From Aurantiochytrium sp. KH105 (taxonomy: Eukaryota; Sar; Bigyra; Thraustochytrida; Thraustochytriidae): a DNA stretch of 64,000 nucleotides. The position numbers and the translations under genes are program-made. A model generated the notes under the pieces. That model made no database searches, was not told the origin of the DNA, and worked only from the letters and a program-made list of their open reading frames with translations. Each line of letters begins with the position of its first letter. Position 1 is the stretch's first letter. Of this stretch, positions 1-9,667 are shown piece by piece. The stretch is from assembly GCA_003116975.1 (NCBI GenBank), contig BGKB01000027.1:372001-436000 (forward strand), written 5' to 3'.

Positions 1-906
1 GAGGACGGCGACGAACTCGACGGCGGAGACGAGGACGGCGAGGAGGGCGAAGAGGGCACGGACGACGGCGGAGATGAAGAGGGCCCGGGCGAAGGTAGAT
101 CGAACATGGTTCCTTCGGCTCAAGTCGTGCAACTCGAGGCCTATCCTGGCTCCGGCATCGAAGCCGAGGAAGTGGTGACCGTGATTGAGCCCATTGTTGT
201 GCACCTTTACGAGGAGAACGACATGGCGACCATCTGCGGTACCCTTGGTAACCTCGAGCCCAACTCGAGTGGCGGCATTCACGTGCATTCCGGCAGCACT
301 TGCGAAATTGCTGGACCTCACTACTGGGAGGGCGATGGCGAAGACCCCTGGGCTGGGGCCAAGTGGTACTCTGACGAGAACGGCGTCGCTGTACTCAACA
401 TTTCCACGTCTCAGCCGTACGTGGCCCTCGAGCGCGACTCGACGCCTGGACGCACCGTGGTCGTGCACAACTCCGAGGGCACTCGCGTTGCGTGTGAGGC
501 GCTTCGCGTGGAGCATGCCGTGCAAACTACCATTGAACCCGTCGGGGATTCAACGATGAACGGCTTCGCCTACTCCAAGTATGAGGATGGTCAGCTCTAT
601 GTTTTTACCTGGGCTGACACCATTGCGGAGGCCGTTGATGGAAAGGTGTACCTAATGGCTCGCAGAACTTGCCCAGAGGATGACGACTTTTCGAGCTGGA
701 CCGGCGCGAAAGTCTGGAAATCTCAAGAATACACTGTCTCTTCGACGTATCAGGGCTCGAGCCTGCTGAATCGCACCCAAACGTACTTTCCTATTCCTCT
801 TGGTGGACTTTCCCCGAAAAAGGCTTTCCACAAGTACGAGCCAATTGCCCTGGTCTACCGCGATGTGAATGGCAACATTCTCGGATGTGGCGATGTTTCT
901 GCCTAA
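1..906 (+). CDS. Cu/Zn superoxide dismutase-like domain protein (5' end outside window)
   Basis: The frame is open from base 1, so the true start lies upstream; the ATG at 106 is internal. The visible N-terminal 30 residues are an acidic Asp/Glu/Gly linker. After it comes a domain resembling the Cu/Zn-SOD fold as found in many protist secreted or surface proteins: a CGTLGNL strand, then GGIHVHSG with two His in the position of the SOD metal-binding His-x-His, a Cys shortly after (STCEIAG), a HYW motif, and a later RTVVVHNSEGTRVACEAL segment with the last His and a Cys that could form the conserved disulfide. The full set of SOD metal ligands is not evident, so dismutase activity is uncertain. 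The C-terminal 130 residues (YVFTWAD onward) match nothing I recognise. The family call is by motif only. Confidence 0.6.
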   Translation, partial: EDGDELDGGDEDGEEGEEGTDDGGDEEGPGEGRSNMVPSAQVVQLEAYPGSGIEAEEVVTVIEPIVVHLYEENDMATICGTLGNLEPNSSGGIHVHSGSTCEIAGPHYWEGDGEDPWAGAKWYSDENGVAVLNISTSQPYVALERDSTPGRTVVVHNSEGTRVACEALRVEHAVQTTIEPVGDSTMNGFAYSKYEDGQLYVFTWADTIAEAVDGKVYLMARRTCPEDDDFSSWTGAKVWKSQEYTVSSTYQGSSLLNRTQTYFPIPLGGLSPKKAFHKYEPIALVYRDVNGNILGCGDVSA

Positions 907-1540
907 GGTCGTTTCAACATACCTTTTCGACATCATCCACACCTCCATTCAGGCTCGTCCATTTTAACTCAATGACGCGCGCAAAGAATTGTCAAGATTT
1001 TCTTTTCCAAGAATCGTTTCGTTCTTCACCTTTGATTTGCTCTCTCTTGACACTCCAGACCAGCGCTCAACTGGTCTCGGACCTCTTTTCCTTGACCTAT
1101 ATTTTCTGAGATGGCTCCATTTTGCGCCTGCGCAGAGAGGCAAGCAATGAGATGCCAGAGAGTTATCGTATCAAAAAGGCTTGCGTGGTAAGCTTTCAGA
1201 TCATCGATCCAATCATCACATTAAACTTTGCATGCACTGGATTGGTTGGGGGCGACTCACAGTTCGTAGTATCTGCGCAACGCATTTCACCAACGGCTAT
1301 ATTTTCATTCGAGAGGAAGGTGGACATCTCCTTTTACATCGACACTGCGGACGAGCGAGCGAGCGAGCGAGCGAGCAAGTGAGCAAGTGAGCAAGGAAGC
1401 GAGCATGATCTACTGCAGGTGACTATATCACGCTCCAAAGCGCCCGCTTTCTTGCTTTGCGGGCGAGCTCTCGGTGCAGTTTATCACTGCACTTCGAACG
1501 ATAGATCACAAACGATTCATCAGGGTTCACGTACAGCACC
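907..1540. other. Intergenic region with GAGC/CAAG tetranucleotide tract
   Basis: 634 bp between two plus-strand genes. No convincing gene. At 1350-1408 there is a tract of GAGC units passing into CAAGTGAG units, about 140 bp upstream of the next ATG; similar tetranucleotide tracts recur upstream of other genes in this window. The short open frames here overlap the repeat and look spurious. Confidence 0.6.
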
Positions 1541-3991
1541 ATGGTAATGAGAGCGCCCTCAAAACCGAGGAGCACAACTCGATCAAAAGGTTCGCGCCGC
1601 ATGCGCCGACCCAGCGCGGCGCGCATTCTGACCGATTTTAGCGAACCTGTCTACAAGGCGGGAGCAAGACTATACGTAACAGACACAGGAGCCAGGACCA
1701 CCGCGCGTGTCTTTATTCCCCTCGAACTGAGACTCGAGAAGCTCCCCAGCGATGAATCTTTTCCTCTTGATGGACAAATTGCTAAAGGCACGCCCAAAAA
1801 TCTGACGCGCTCGTTGTGCGTTATCGCGCAAGAGCCAAAGTCCCGCGCAAAGTCAAGACTCGTCTTGCACGTTGCGGACATTGATGCTTTCCGAAGCTTT
1901 TTGCAAAATACCAGCGAAGGAAAAAATGCAATGAGTAGCGACATTGAAGCAGTGCGAGACTGGCTGCAGAGTGTGCCAGGGGCTAGCATACCGTCGAATC
2001 ATGTTTTCTCTTCCGTGCTTGCTTGCATTCTCCACTGCACGAAGACAGAACATCGCTTCGAGCTCATTTGCGATCCAGGCCGCATGGCAAAGCTCGAGCG
2101 TGCACTGAGCGCGCGTCGACCGAGCAGCGCGCACATTCCTCGATCCGCGGGCGGATCGGCACCACATGCTCGCGAAATAAAGCTCGTCTCTGGCGCAAGA
2201 CCGCCGCGCACAGATCTCAGCTTGGATGAAGAGAGCGACGAGGCTACTGACGCTGCAACACGGGCTTTTCAAGCTACGCAAAATATGAAGGAGCAAAACC
2301 AGCGCATGCGGGCAGGGAGCGCCGCAAACTCTGACCAACATCTCACGCAAGCAAGCATCACAGTCAAGTCCATTGCAAGCGAACTTCAGCGCCAACAAGA
2401 TGGCATCGTCGCACAAAACATCGCAGCCACCGCCTTTCAGGCAGATGAGATCAAGAAGCTCGACGAACTACGCTCGGGTCATAGCAAGCGTCGTGAAGAA
2501 AACCGCGCCTATCGCCAAAAAATGCAAGAGGCCGTCGCCGCCAACGAGCTGGCCATGAGGCTCGAAGCCAAAGCCCGCAGAGAAAAGGTACGTCATACAA
2601 GGGAGATGGCGCGCATGAAGTGGAGTTGCTTCCCCTTTGCCAATGGCGGGCGTTGGCAAAAAGGTACCGTGATTGGGCCCGGGCCATTACCCATTCGCAA
2701 GCTTGCCCTCCTCAAACGCCCTTCGCCTTGCGATGAGGAGCAAGATCAAGAGGAAATACATCTTTCCTCTCATCATCGCCATCGCCACCAGAGTGGGCCT
2801 TCTTCAAGTCAACGGGACCGCGTTGCTGCTGCATTTGAGCTTTTGCGCAGGCTCGCAAAGACATATGACCCTCACTATTTGGACTTTGATCGCGCGTTTC
2901 TTCGTCTCGATCGCGCAAATCGGGGCTTCTTGCGACCAGCCGATTTTCGTGTCATGATGCGACCCCTCGGCCTTTCGGACGACGACCACATGCTTTTGTG
3001 GTCACACTTTGATCGCAATCAATCTGGATTTGTCGCAAAAGACGACCTCGTTTGGGGCTTTTACAACAAACGCCAAGTCCTGCAGGAGGCTCAGCGTGTT
3101 GATGACTCTACACTTTTCCGTGCCGAGGTCCTTGATCACATCATACATGAGCAGAAAATCGATGGTGGTGCAAGTGTCGAGGGAGACAGAGCGACTGAAG
3201 GCAGCAAAAAGAAAGATTCATCCGAAAACAACAAGACTACCGTCATGGTACGTCTTGGAGGCGTGCGTGAATTGCAAGATCTTCCAGACGGATACAAGGT
3301 GTTCTGCATCGCATCGTGCTGCCAAATTTGCAAGGATGACAATGAGGACACACTGATTATTTCAAGCGAGGTCCGCAGCGAAGTCGCTATAGCAAAGTCA
3401 ATGGGGAACAATCTTCACAGCATGCAGGTAAATTGGGATGATGATTTCGCCTCGATCGAGCTCTCTGGCGTGTCCACCAAGCATATCGAGATGGAGCATC
3501 TGCTTCTTGAATTTCGCGCGACAGCCCCGGGTGCAACTTCCGATGTAAATTCCCTCTTCTTAGGAGAAATCTTCTTTCCTCTTACGCAGCTCGATTTGCG
3601 GACGGCAAGCGATTTAACCTGGCTCTCCTTGCAGCACGGGGCTCATCACGGGCAAGCTCAGGTACAGGTGCGCGTTGCAGGACTGGTGGCGACCACACAA
3701 AAAGCTTGTCGCTCTCGTCCTGGGCCAAGACAGGTCAATGTGCGGACTGATCGTGAGATACACCAAGTCTCGCCAAAGGAGCAGTATCCCGATCGTGTCG
3801 ATGAATTTCCTCGCGAGCGTGCCGCCGCAAAGTCTGTCTTACTCTCACTGCTCCAGGACACTTCGCGATCGCCTTCATCTCCAGAAACTTGGGCTCACAC
3901 GGGCGATATAGAAGATGCATATCTCGATCGGCGCTATGAGCAAGAGCGACGCGAGGCCAAGTCACAACTCGATGCTTTGTTAAGATTGTGA
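1541..3991 (+). CDS. EF-hand protein with coiled coil and C2-like region
   Basis: An 816-residue single open frame from an ATG. The N-terminus is Arg/Ser-rich. Residues about 225-350 are Gln/Lys/Glu-rich and predicted helical or coiled coil. Residues about 430-510 hold a pair of EF-hands: the first loop (DRANRGFLRPAD) lacks several acidic ligands, the second (DRNQSGFVAKDD) has Asp1, Asn3, Ser5, Gly6 and Asp12 and could bind calcium. Residues about 565-710 form a beta-rich segment (VMVRLGGVREL ... LFLGEIFFPLTQLDL) reminiscent of a C2 domain, without an obvious calcium-binding Asp cluster. This combination occurs in axonemal and centrosomal proteins, but I cannot assign a function. The last 18 codons and the stop fall inside the first copy of a 141-bp tandem repeat. 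An unspliced intron near residues 350-390 (low-similarity WSCFPFANGG stretch) cannot be excluded. Confidence 0.7.
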   Translation: MVMRAPSKPRSTTRSKGSRRMRRPSAARILTDFSEPVYKAGARLYVTDTGARTTARVFIPLELRLEKLPSDESFPLDGQIAKGTPKNLTRSLCVIAQEPKSRAKSRLVLHVADIDAFRSFLQNTSEGKNAMSSDIEAVRDWLQSVPGASIPSNHVFSSVLACILHCTKTEHRFELICDPGRMAKLERALSARRPSSAHIPRSAGGSAPHAREIKLVSGARPPRTDLSLDEESDEATDAATRAFQATQNMKEQNQRMRAGSAANSDQHLTQASITVKSIASELQRQQDGIVAQNIAATAFQADEIKKLDELRSGHSKRREENRAYRQKMQEAVAANELAMRLEAKARREKVRHTREMARMKWSCFPFANGGRWQKGTVIGPGPLPIRKLALLKRPSPCDEEQDQEEIHLSSHHRHRHQSGPSSSQRDRVAAAFELLRRLAKTYDPHYLDFDRAFLRLDRANRGFLRPADFRVMMRPLGLSDDDHMLLWSHFDRNQSGFVAKDDLVWGFYNKRQVLQEAQRVDDSTLFRAEVLDHIIHEQKIDGGASVEGDRATEGSKKKDSSENNKTTVMVRLGGVRELQDLPDGYKVFCIASCCQICKDDNEDTLIISSEVRSEVAIAKSMGNNLHSMQVNWDDDFASIELSGVSTKHIEMEHLLLEFRATAPGATSDVNSLFLGEIFFPLTQLDLRTASDLTWLSLQHGAHHGQAQVQVRVAGLVATTQKACRSRPGPRQVNVRTDREIHQVSPKEQYPDRVDEFPRERAAAKSVLLSLLQDTSRSPSSPETWAHTGDIEDAYLDRRYEQERREAKSQLDALLRL

Positions 3992-4240
3992 GCGTCGACT
4001 TAAGGCGATCGCCATTTATCTTCGAAATTTTGAGATCGCACGGTCGATACGAACGGCGCATACTTTGATTGGCACGATGAGCAAGAGCGACGCGAGGCCA
4101 AGTCACAACTCGATGCTTTGTTAAGATTGTGAGCGTCGACTTAAGGCGATCGCCATTTATCTTCGAAATTTTGAGGTCGCACGGTCGATACGAACGGCGC
4201 ATACTTTGATTGGCACGATGAGCAAGAGCGGTGCGAGGCA
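3936..4240. repeat. 141-bp tandem repeat, two copies plus a partial third
   Basis: Units begin at 3936, 4077 and 4218, each with ATGAGCAAGAGC. Copies one and two differ by a single base that I can see (GAGATCGC versus GAGGTCGC). The third copy stops matching after about 20 bases. The first unit holds the 3' end and stop codon of the upstream EF-hand gene; the second lies in its 3' flank, so the coding tail has been duplicated beyond its own stop. The unit length is a multiple of three. Confidence 0.95.
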
Positions 4241-4325
4241 ACGTCACAACGACAAGGTCTCGACATGCAATTTAAGAATTATGAAATTCATCCAGCTTAG
4301 TTTCTTCTTCTCCTGTATCGTCAAT

Positions 4326-7300
4326 CTATCGACGACCACGACCACCGCGAGGCTTGCCACGACCGCGACCGCGACCGCGGCCGCCACTAGAACCTCCGCG
4401 GCCCATGGCGCGTCGTCTTGATTCAGCGAATGAGCTGGCCTCTTGTTTCTGGAGCCACTTCTTCTCCTTGGCAGAACCGTTATCGGTCTCAAGAAGCTGC
4501 GCAAATGCATCGGCATCTGCAAAGCTTGCTGCGGCCTTGTTTCGCTTACTAGGCCTCTCATTGTCGTCCTCGTCACTATCGTCATCGTCTTCGTCGTCAT
4601 CGTCCGAACCAGCAAAAGCGAAAGACGAATCTCCTGCGTCCATAAGATCATCGTCATCGTCATCTTCATCATCATCGTCGTCGTCGTCACTCATCTCGCC
4701 GTCAAGAGCAGCATTTTCCATCTCCTCATCGTCATCGTCCGAGTCGGCATCGCCGAAGAGGGCGGCCTCAGAGGATAGCTTCGGCTTCGCCGCTGAGGTC
4801 TTTTCATCGTCTTCATCCTCGCTGTAGTCAAGATCCAGGTCCATGTCACCATCAACATCGGCCTTCCCGAATGTGTCTTGCATGAGTTTATCAGCAAGCT
4901 TGTCCGCAAAAGCATCCATCTCCTCCTCACTGTCATCTCCTGGATCCACGGATTCACCCTTGCCAGAGTTCATCTTCTCGTAGAGGTCACTGCGAAGATC
5001 ACGGTTCTCGAGCTTGGCCTGGCGGTGAAAGTACTGATGGAAGAAGCGATCCTCTTCGGGAATTTCCTCCTCCGACTTGAGCAGAAACTTGGCGGAATTC
5101 ACGGAAGGTTGCGTTGCCTTGCGGCCTAGGCGAGCAATGCGGCCGTGCATACCAAACGTATGCTTCGTGTCTTTAGACTTGAGGGTATCAATATCTCGCT
5201 GGCGAGGATTACGGTAGACAAAGCGATCAAGAAATGCAGTTCCGCTGAAATCGCGCAACGGATCGCCCTCGTACGCGAGGCAGCCTGGATCGCGGATCAA
5301 GTCCTGGGCAAACTTGCGGACGGACGGATGGTAGTGCCGCGAGAAAACCTGAATCTCCCAAAGGAGACACGTCTTGGAGCACCCAGCAAAACGAGGCTCG
5401 CGCTTGGCAATATCGTACTCGTTGCCGCCGGAATCTTCGTCAACGGCGCTATGAGCTTTACCGTCTTGGTCTTGAGCGGTCTTCTCCTTCTCCTCTTCGC
5501 TGCTCCCCTCCTCGTCGTCGTCGTCGCCGTCATTCACCACGAGCAGCTTGGGCATCGGCGTCATTGCCGCGATCGACTCTTCGTCTTCATCTTCATCTTC
5601 ATCCTCTTCGTCTTCATTTTCCGTGGTCTTGGGTTTCGCTCCATCCCTTGCAGACGTACCTGCTTCCACCTCCGCTTCTGGCTGGGCGTCTCCATTTGCG
5701 GACACGTTTGCATCCGAGCCAAAGATCATGTCGCGAAGCGCAGGTCGCTGCCGAGCAATGGCTGATACGAGGACAAGAACGCCGGCGGCAAAAGGCGCTG
5801 AGGAATTCGCCGCCACCTGAAGCATTCGCTTGACGAAAGCGCGGATGCGAGGAAGCACAACATCACTCTTGATGGCGCGAAACAAGACGTTGAGGAACAT
5901 GGTCTGCTTGGAAGAGCTCCGCAGCTCGTCCGAATACAGTTTGGCGTACAGCGTGCGAAAAAACCTGTCAGAGAGTGCGTTGCGGGCAAGCATGATTTGC
6001 AGAAGCAGCATGAGGGCCTGCGTTGCCGTTGCAAAGCTGCTCACATGCACCATTTTGAAAAGAGTGTCGATCTGCTCCTCAAAGTCAGCGCCCTGGCTGT
6101 TGGCATAGGGAAAGGCGCGGTTGACACCAGTAAGAATGGCAGAGAGCAGACGAGACTTGATCTCTTCCACAGAGACCTCGAGCGTGGGGTCGGCGGCAGC
6201 ATTCTGCTTGGCCTTATTCTTGGACTTGTGGTGGCTTTTGCCCTTGCGGCCGCGTTTCTTGCCCTTTTTCGCGGAGGTGACCACAATTTGGGCTGGTTCG
6301 TCCGTTTCGCCGAGTGTGTCCATGCCCATGGTGTGCTTGAAGAGGCGAATGTAGATGTTGATGAGTTTCTGTGCAAGCGCCTCGTCGTTGTTGCGTTGTA
6401 GAACAATTTGGTTCAAAAATACAGCGCCGTAGTAAATGCCACGCGCCGGTGTGCGAGGCCGAAAGAGAAATTGCTCGACCTCGGTTGCAACGACGGCACG
6501 CATGTTTGGATGCGCATCCAAAAGCTGGCCCAAGAGAAAGACTACGTGAGAGGCCAGGCGCTTGGTGGAGTCGCCGAGTTTGTTCACGATGAGCATGAGC
6601 AGCATTTGCTCCTGCTCAGGCTTTTCGCGGAGGAGGCGACAGGCAGTCGTGACCGCCTTGCGCTTGGTGTGCTCAACTGTGTCAAATGACCACTGCTCGA
6701 GACTGCGAACGTACTGGAGGAACCTCGCCTTGATCTCGCCCTCGATCATCCAGTACTCTAGGTGAGACGCGGTGACAGCCTTGCGGCCCTTGGCGCTCAG
6801 ACTCTCAATGTTCTCGTTGAATGAACGCAGCGGTCGATCGGAGGGTAGCAGATTGTTGATGAACAAATCAGCGAGGGCGTCGATGGCGAGTTCTGCTTCC
6901 CGGCGACCTTTCGAGGAGGCCATGTTGACAAGTGATTGAAGCGTGTCGAGTTGCTCGGGCGGTGCCGACGAGACACTCAAGGCCATTGCGGCCACCTTAT
7001 CAGAGACGGTACCAGAGTGCATCACCTTGCGCATCCATTGGCTATCGGGATCGTTTCGCCGCTGCGCAGCGAGTGCGGCCGCTCGTTTCTGGACCAAGGT
7101 TTCCGCACGCGTACGGAGTTCGCCAATGGCTTCGTATTTCTCCCGTTTGAGCTTTGTCCGGCTGCTTGTGTCCATGGCTTCGAGATCGGCCTCACGCTCG
7201 AGGTCAAGTGGCGCAAGTCGTTCCGCAGCATCTTCGAACCAAAGTGATCCAGGCTCGTCCTCAGGGCCGCCATTCTGTTCTCCACCCTCTTCTTCTTCTT

Positions 7301-7742
7301 CATCTTCGTCTTCGTCATCATCGTCATCGTCATCGTCATCATCGCTAAAGACGGTGTGAGACGTGGACGTTTTGCCCAGAGGTTTTGGCTCATCATCGCT
7401 GTTGTCCTCATCCTTTTCTTCTTCGTCATCATCGTCGACATCGTTATCGTCGTCCTCGTCATCGAGGTCTCCATATGCTTCTGCCATACCATCGGGGACC
7501 TCGTCGTCATCACTGGAGTCGCCCTCGTACTCGGGCTCTTGGTCCTTCTTTCCAGCGCGAGCCGCCCTGGCGGCTGCGGCCTTGGCTACGTTGTCAGCCG
7601 AGGCCGCCGGGAGCTCGAGATCCTTGAGCATGGCCTGAATGTCTGCGTGCAGATTGTCGTCGGCATCCGTGGCCTTGCTGCTGTTCTTCTTGGACATGGC
7701 GCCCTTGGCCTTGGCGCCCTTGGCGCCCTTGGACTTGGCCAT
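4326..7742 (-). CDS. MAK21: Ribosome biogenesis factor MAK21/NOC1 (CEBPZ family)
   Basis: 1138 residues from the ATG at 7742; the frame extends nine bases further only through GTG codons. MAK21/Noc1 forms a dimer with Noc2 and acts in nucleolar assembly and export of pre-60S subunits. The CBF/Mak21 core is recognisable: a helical-repeat region with YYGAVFLNQIVLQRNN and NIYIRLFKHTMG, and the diagnostic C-terminal block REPRFAGCSKTCLLWEIQ, then VFSRHYHPSVRKFAQDL and LRDFSGTAFLDRFVYRNPR. Lys-rich and long Asp/Glu tracts lie near the N-terminus (about 70-165), mid-protein and C-terminus (about 960-1070). The protein ends in an Arg/Gly-rich tail (GRGRGRGRGKPRGGRGRR) typical of nucleolar RNA-binding proteins. 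It converges with the EF-hand gene. Length is close to the human protein (about 1050). Confidence 0.92.
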   Translation of the reverse strand: MAKSKGAKGAKAKGAMSKKNSSKATDADDNLHADIQAMLKDLELPAASADNVAKAAAARAARAGKKDQEPEYEGDSSDDDEVPDGMAEAYGDLDDEDDDNDVDDDDEEEKDEDNSDDEPKPLGKTSTSHTVFSDDDDDDDDDDEDEDEEEEEGGEQNGGPEDEPGSLWFEDAAERLAPLDLEREADLEAMDTSSRTKLKREKYEAIGELRTRAETLVQKRAAALAAQRRNDPDSQWMRKVMHSGTVSDKVAAMALSVSSAPPEQLDTLQSLVNMASSKGRREAELAIDALADLFINNLLPSDRPLRSFNENIESLSAKGRKAVTASHLEYWMIEGEIKARFLQYVRSLEQWSFDTVEHTKRKAVTTACRLLREKPEQEQMLLMLIVNKLGDSTKRLASHVVFLLGQLLDAHPNMRAVVATEVEQFLFRPRTPARGIYYGAVFLNQIVLQRNNDEALAQKLINIYIRLFKHTMGMDTLGETDEPAQIVVTSAKKGKKRGRKGKSHHKSKNKAKQNAAADPTLEVSVEEIKSRLLSAILTGVNRAFPYANSQGADFEEQIDTLFKMVHVSSFATATQALMLLLQIMLARNALSDRFFRTLYAKLYSDELRSSSKQTMFLNVLFRAIKSDVVLPRIRAFVKRMLQVAANSSAPFAAGVLVLVSAIARQRPALRDMIFGSDANVSANGDAQPEAEVEAGTSARDGAKPKTTENEDEEDEDEDEDEESIAAMTPMPKLLVVNDGDDDDEEGSSEEEKEKTAQDQDGKAHSAVDEDSGGNEYDIAKREPRFAGCSKTCLLWEIQVFSRHYHPSVRKFAQDLIRDPGCLAYEGDPLRDFSGTAFLDRFVYRNPRQRDIDTLKSKDTKHTFGMHGRIARLGRKATQPSVNSAKFLLKSEEEIPEEDRFFHQYFHRQAKLENRDLRSDLYEKMNSGKGESVDPGDDSEEEMDAFADKLADKLMQDTFGKADVDGDMDLDLDYSEDEDDEKTSAAKPKLSSEAALFGDADSDDDDEEMENAALDGEMSDDDDDDDEDDDDDDLMDAGDSSFAFAGSDDDDEDDDDSDEDDNERPSKRNKAAASFADADAFAQLLETDNGSAKEKKWLQKQEASSFAESRRRAMGRGGSSGGRGRGRGRGKPRGGRGRR

Positions 7743-8470
7743 GCTCACCACCTTGGTACGGAGCTCCTCTTGGCCGCGCGGGATCGCGCCACACGTACAC
7801 GACGCCGCACCACGCCAGCACTGGCGGCTGCAAGAGACTCGTCTTGCGCGCGTCGAGCGCTGCCCACAAGCAGTTCTGTCTGGTCTTCTTCTGGTTCGCC
7901 CGTCGCGCGGGGGTCTGGCGCGGCGCCAACCAATCCCGGGCCTGCTACACTGGAACTTTCGGAAACTGCGAAACCCTTTTTCTATTTGGGTCTTGAAAGG
8001 ACGAGGACTACTGGGATACTATAGTATCGGAACGCGCGTGCCTCGACTGCCGGTTTCGTGTCCAGCACGCAAGGTGATTGAAACAAGAGATAAGTGGGCA
8101 TGGGCGCTGTTGCCAGCGAAGATTAAAGATGTGTGTCATGGTTCATTCAGGTGGCCAAAACAATTGAAAAGGATTGCGCAAAGGCGAAGCCACCACCAGT
8201 GGTCCGGACTGCCTCCTTTTCAGACGTCACTGGCAACAGAGACCGGGCTAAGAAAACAACAACGTGGCCTGCAAAGCTCCCTGCCAGTCTACAATCACAA
8301 TAAAGAGAAAACCAGAGGAGCATCAGTGGATGTGGAGGACGCATTTATGTATTTATTGGATTGGTTTAATTTTAGAAAAAGCGGAAGGTAGGTGCGCTTC
8401 AACTAATACAGGACCCATGCATCAGAAACCTTCGTCAGATGCGATATAATCCTTTTGCAAGAGAGGGTGA
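7743..8470. other. Intergenic: MAK21 upstream region and MTHFR 3' flank
   Basis: 728 bp between two minus-strand genes. The first 200 bp next to the MAK21 start are GC-rich; the remainder is of ordinary composition. The open frames here have low-complexity or shadow translations and I see no gene. Confidence 0.5.
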
Positions 8471-9667
8471 TTACGCAGTGGCAGCGATCTTTTCGCCCTC
8501 CTCGCTCTTGAGCATGCCGAGGCCTTCGAGAACAGCGGTAACGACCTTATCGAGGTTGAGAGTGTAAAAGTGCAGGCCCTTGACACCACTATCGAGAAGC
8601 TTTTGGCACGTCTCAACACCGAACTTGACTGCAAAACGGGACACGGCGGCCTCGTCATCCTTGATCGCCTCGAGCTCCTCATACATTTGCGGGGTGACGC
8701 GGGTCTTGCAAAAGGCGCACATGCGCTTGTAGCCGCCGTACGAGGTGATGCACATGATACCCGGAATGACGGGGACGTTGATCTCGTACCGCTTGCAGGC
8801 CTCGACAAAATCAAGAAAAACCTGGACGTCATAGAACATTTGGGTGACGATCATTTGTGCACCAGCATCAACCTTTTGCTTAAGGTAGAGCATTTCCTCG
8901 TGAAAGTCGACGTCGCTGCAGACATGGACCGAACCGTCGTCCATGCGCACGGAGCGAGCCTGCTCGGAGGGTGAAAGAGACTGACCAGCGATTACCTTCT
9001 TGATGCGCGTCGGGTGGCCCTCGGGGTAGCCGGCGACGGAGATACTAAAGAGGTCACCGGTCTTTTCGCGAATATAGCGCACGAGATCGAGAGCGCAGGA
9101 AAATCCAGTGTCGACCGCCTTGAAGTCCTCCTGGCCGGCGGGCGGGTCGCCGCGCAGGGCCAAAATGTTGCGGATGCCGGCCTTTTCAGACTCCTCAAGC
9201 GCGATGTCGATCTTCTCACGAGGCATGTTGGTGCACGTGAGATGCATGTTGGAAACAAGACCGAAGCGGTCCTGCGCGGTGACGGCGAGCTCGAGCGTAA
9301 GGTCCGAGGTGCTGCCGCCAGCGCCCCAGGTGAAATCGGCATAGAGCGGTCCTGTTTACAGAGAGCGCAAACGTAGGAATGGAGATAGAAGAGCAGCAGC
9401 GCAAGCGAGTGAGTCTTGGCGTTCGCTTCGAGTGGGTCCCCGATCGTCTGACATGACGGATCAAAGGAATGAATGAATGAACGAATGAACGAATGTATAC
9501 AACTTACCGAGCTCCTTCATTGACTCGAGACGCTTGTACAGGGTCGCCACGCCCTTTTCCGTCTTGGGCGGGTAGTACTCGAAGGCGATCCAGGGCTCAT
9601 CGCCCTTGTCGGCGACAAGGTCCGAGATGAGCGGGGCGGGCGCCATCTTCTCCTCGCGCGTCGTCAT
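8471..9667 (-). CDS. MTHFR: Methylenetetrahydrofolate reductase, catalytic domain only
   Basis: Two exons: 9508-9667 and 8471-9351, with a 156-bp intron (9352-9507; donor GTAAGTT, acceptor TTTACAG). The splice restores the conserved junction MKELGPLYADFTWGAGGS. The product is 346 residues. It reduces 5,10-methylenetetrahydrofolate to 5-methyltetrahydrofolate for methionine synthesis using FAD. Conserved features: FEYYPPKT near residue 25 with the catalytic-region Glu, HLTCTNMP, ILALRGDPP (flavin-contacting segment), VAGYPEGHP, MIVTQMFYD, IPGIMCITSY and the closing GLHFYTLNLD. It stops about 25 residues after that block, so it lacks the roughly 300-residue S-adenosylmethionine-binding regulatory domain usual in eukaryotic MTHFR. 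The start at 9667 was chosen because it fits the family; an in-frame ATG at 9907 would add an Ala/Arg/Gly-rich leader, possibly a targeting peptide. Confidence 0.92.
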
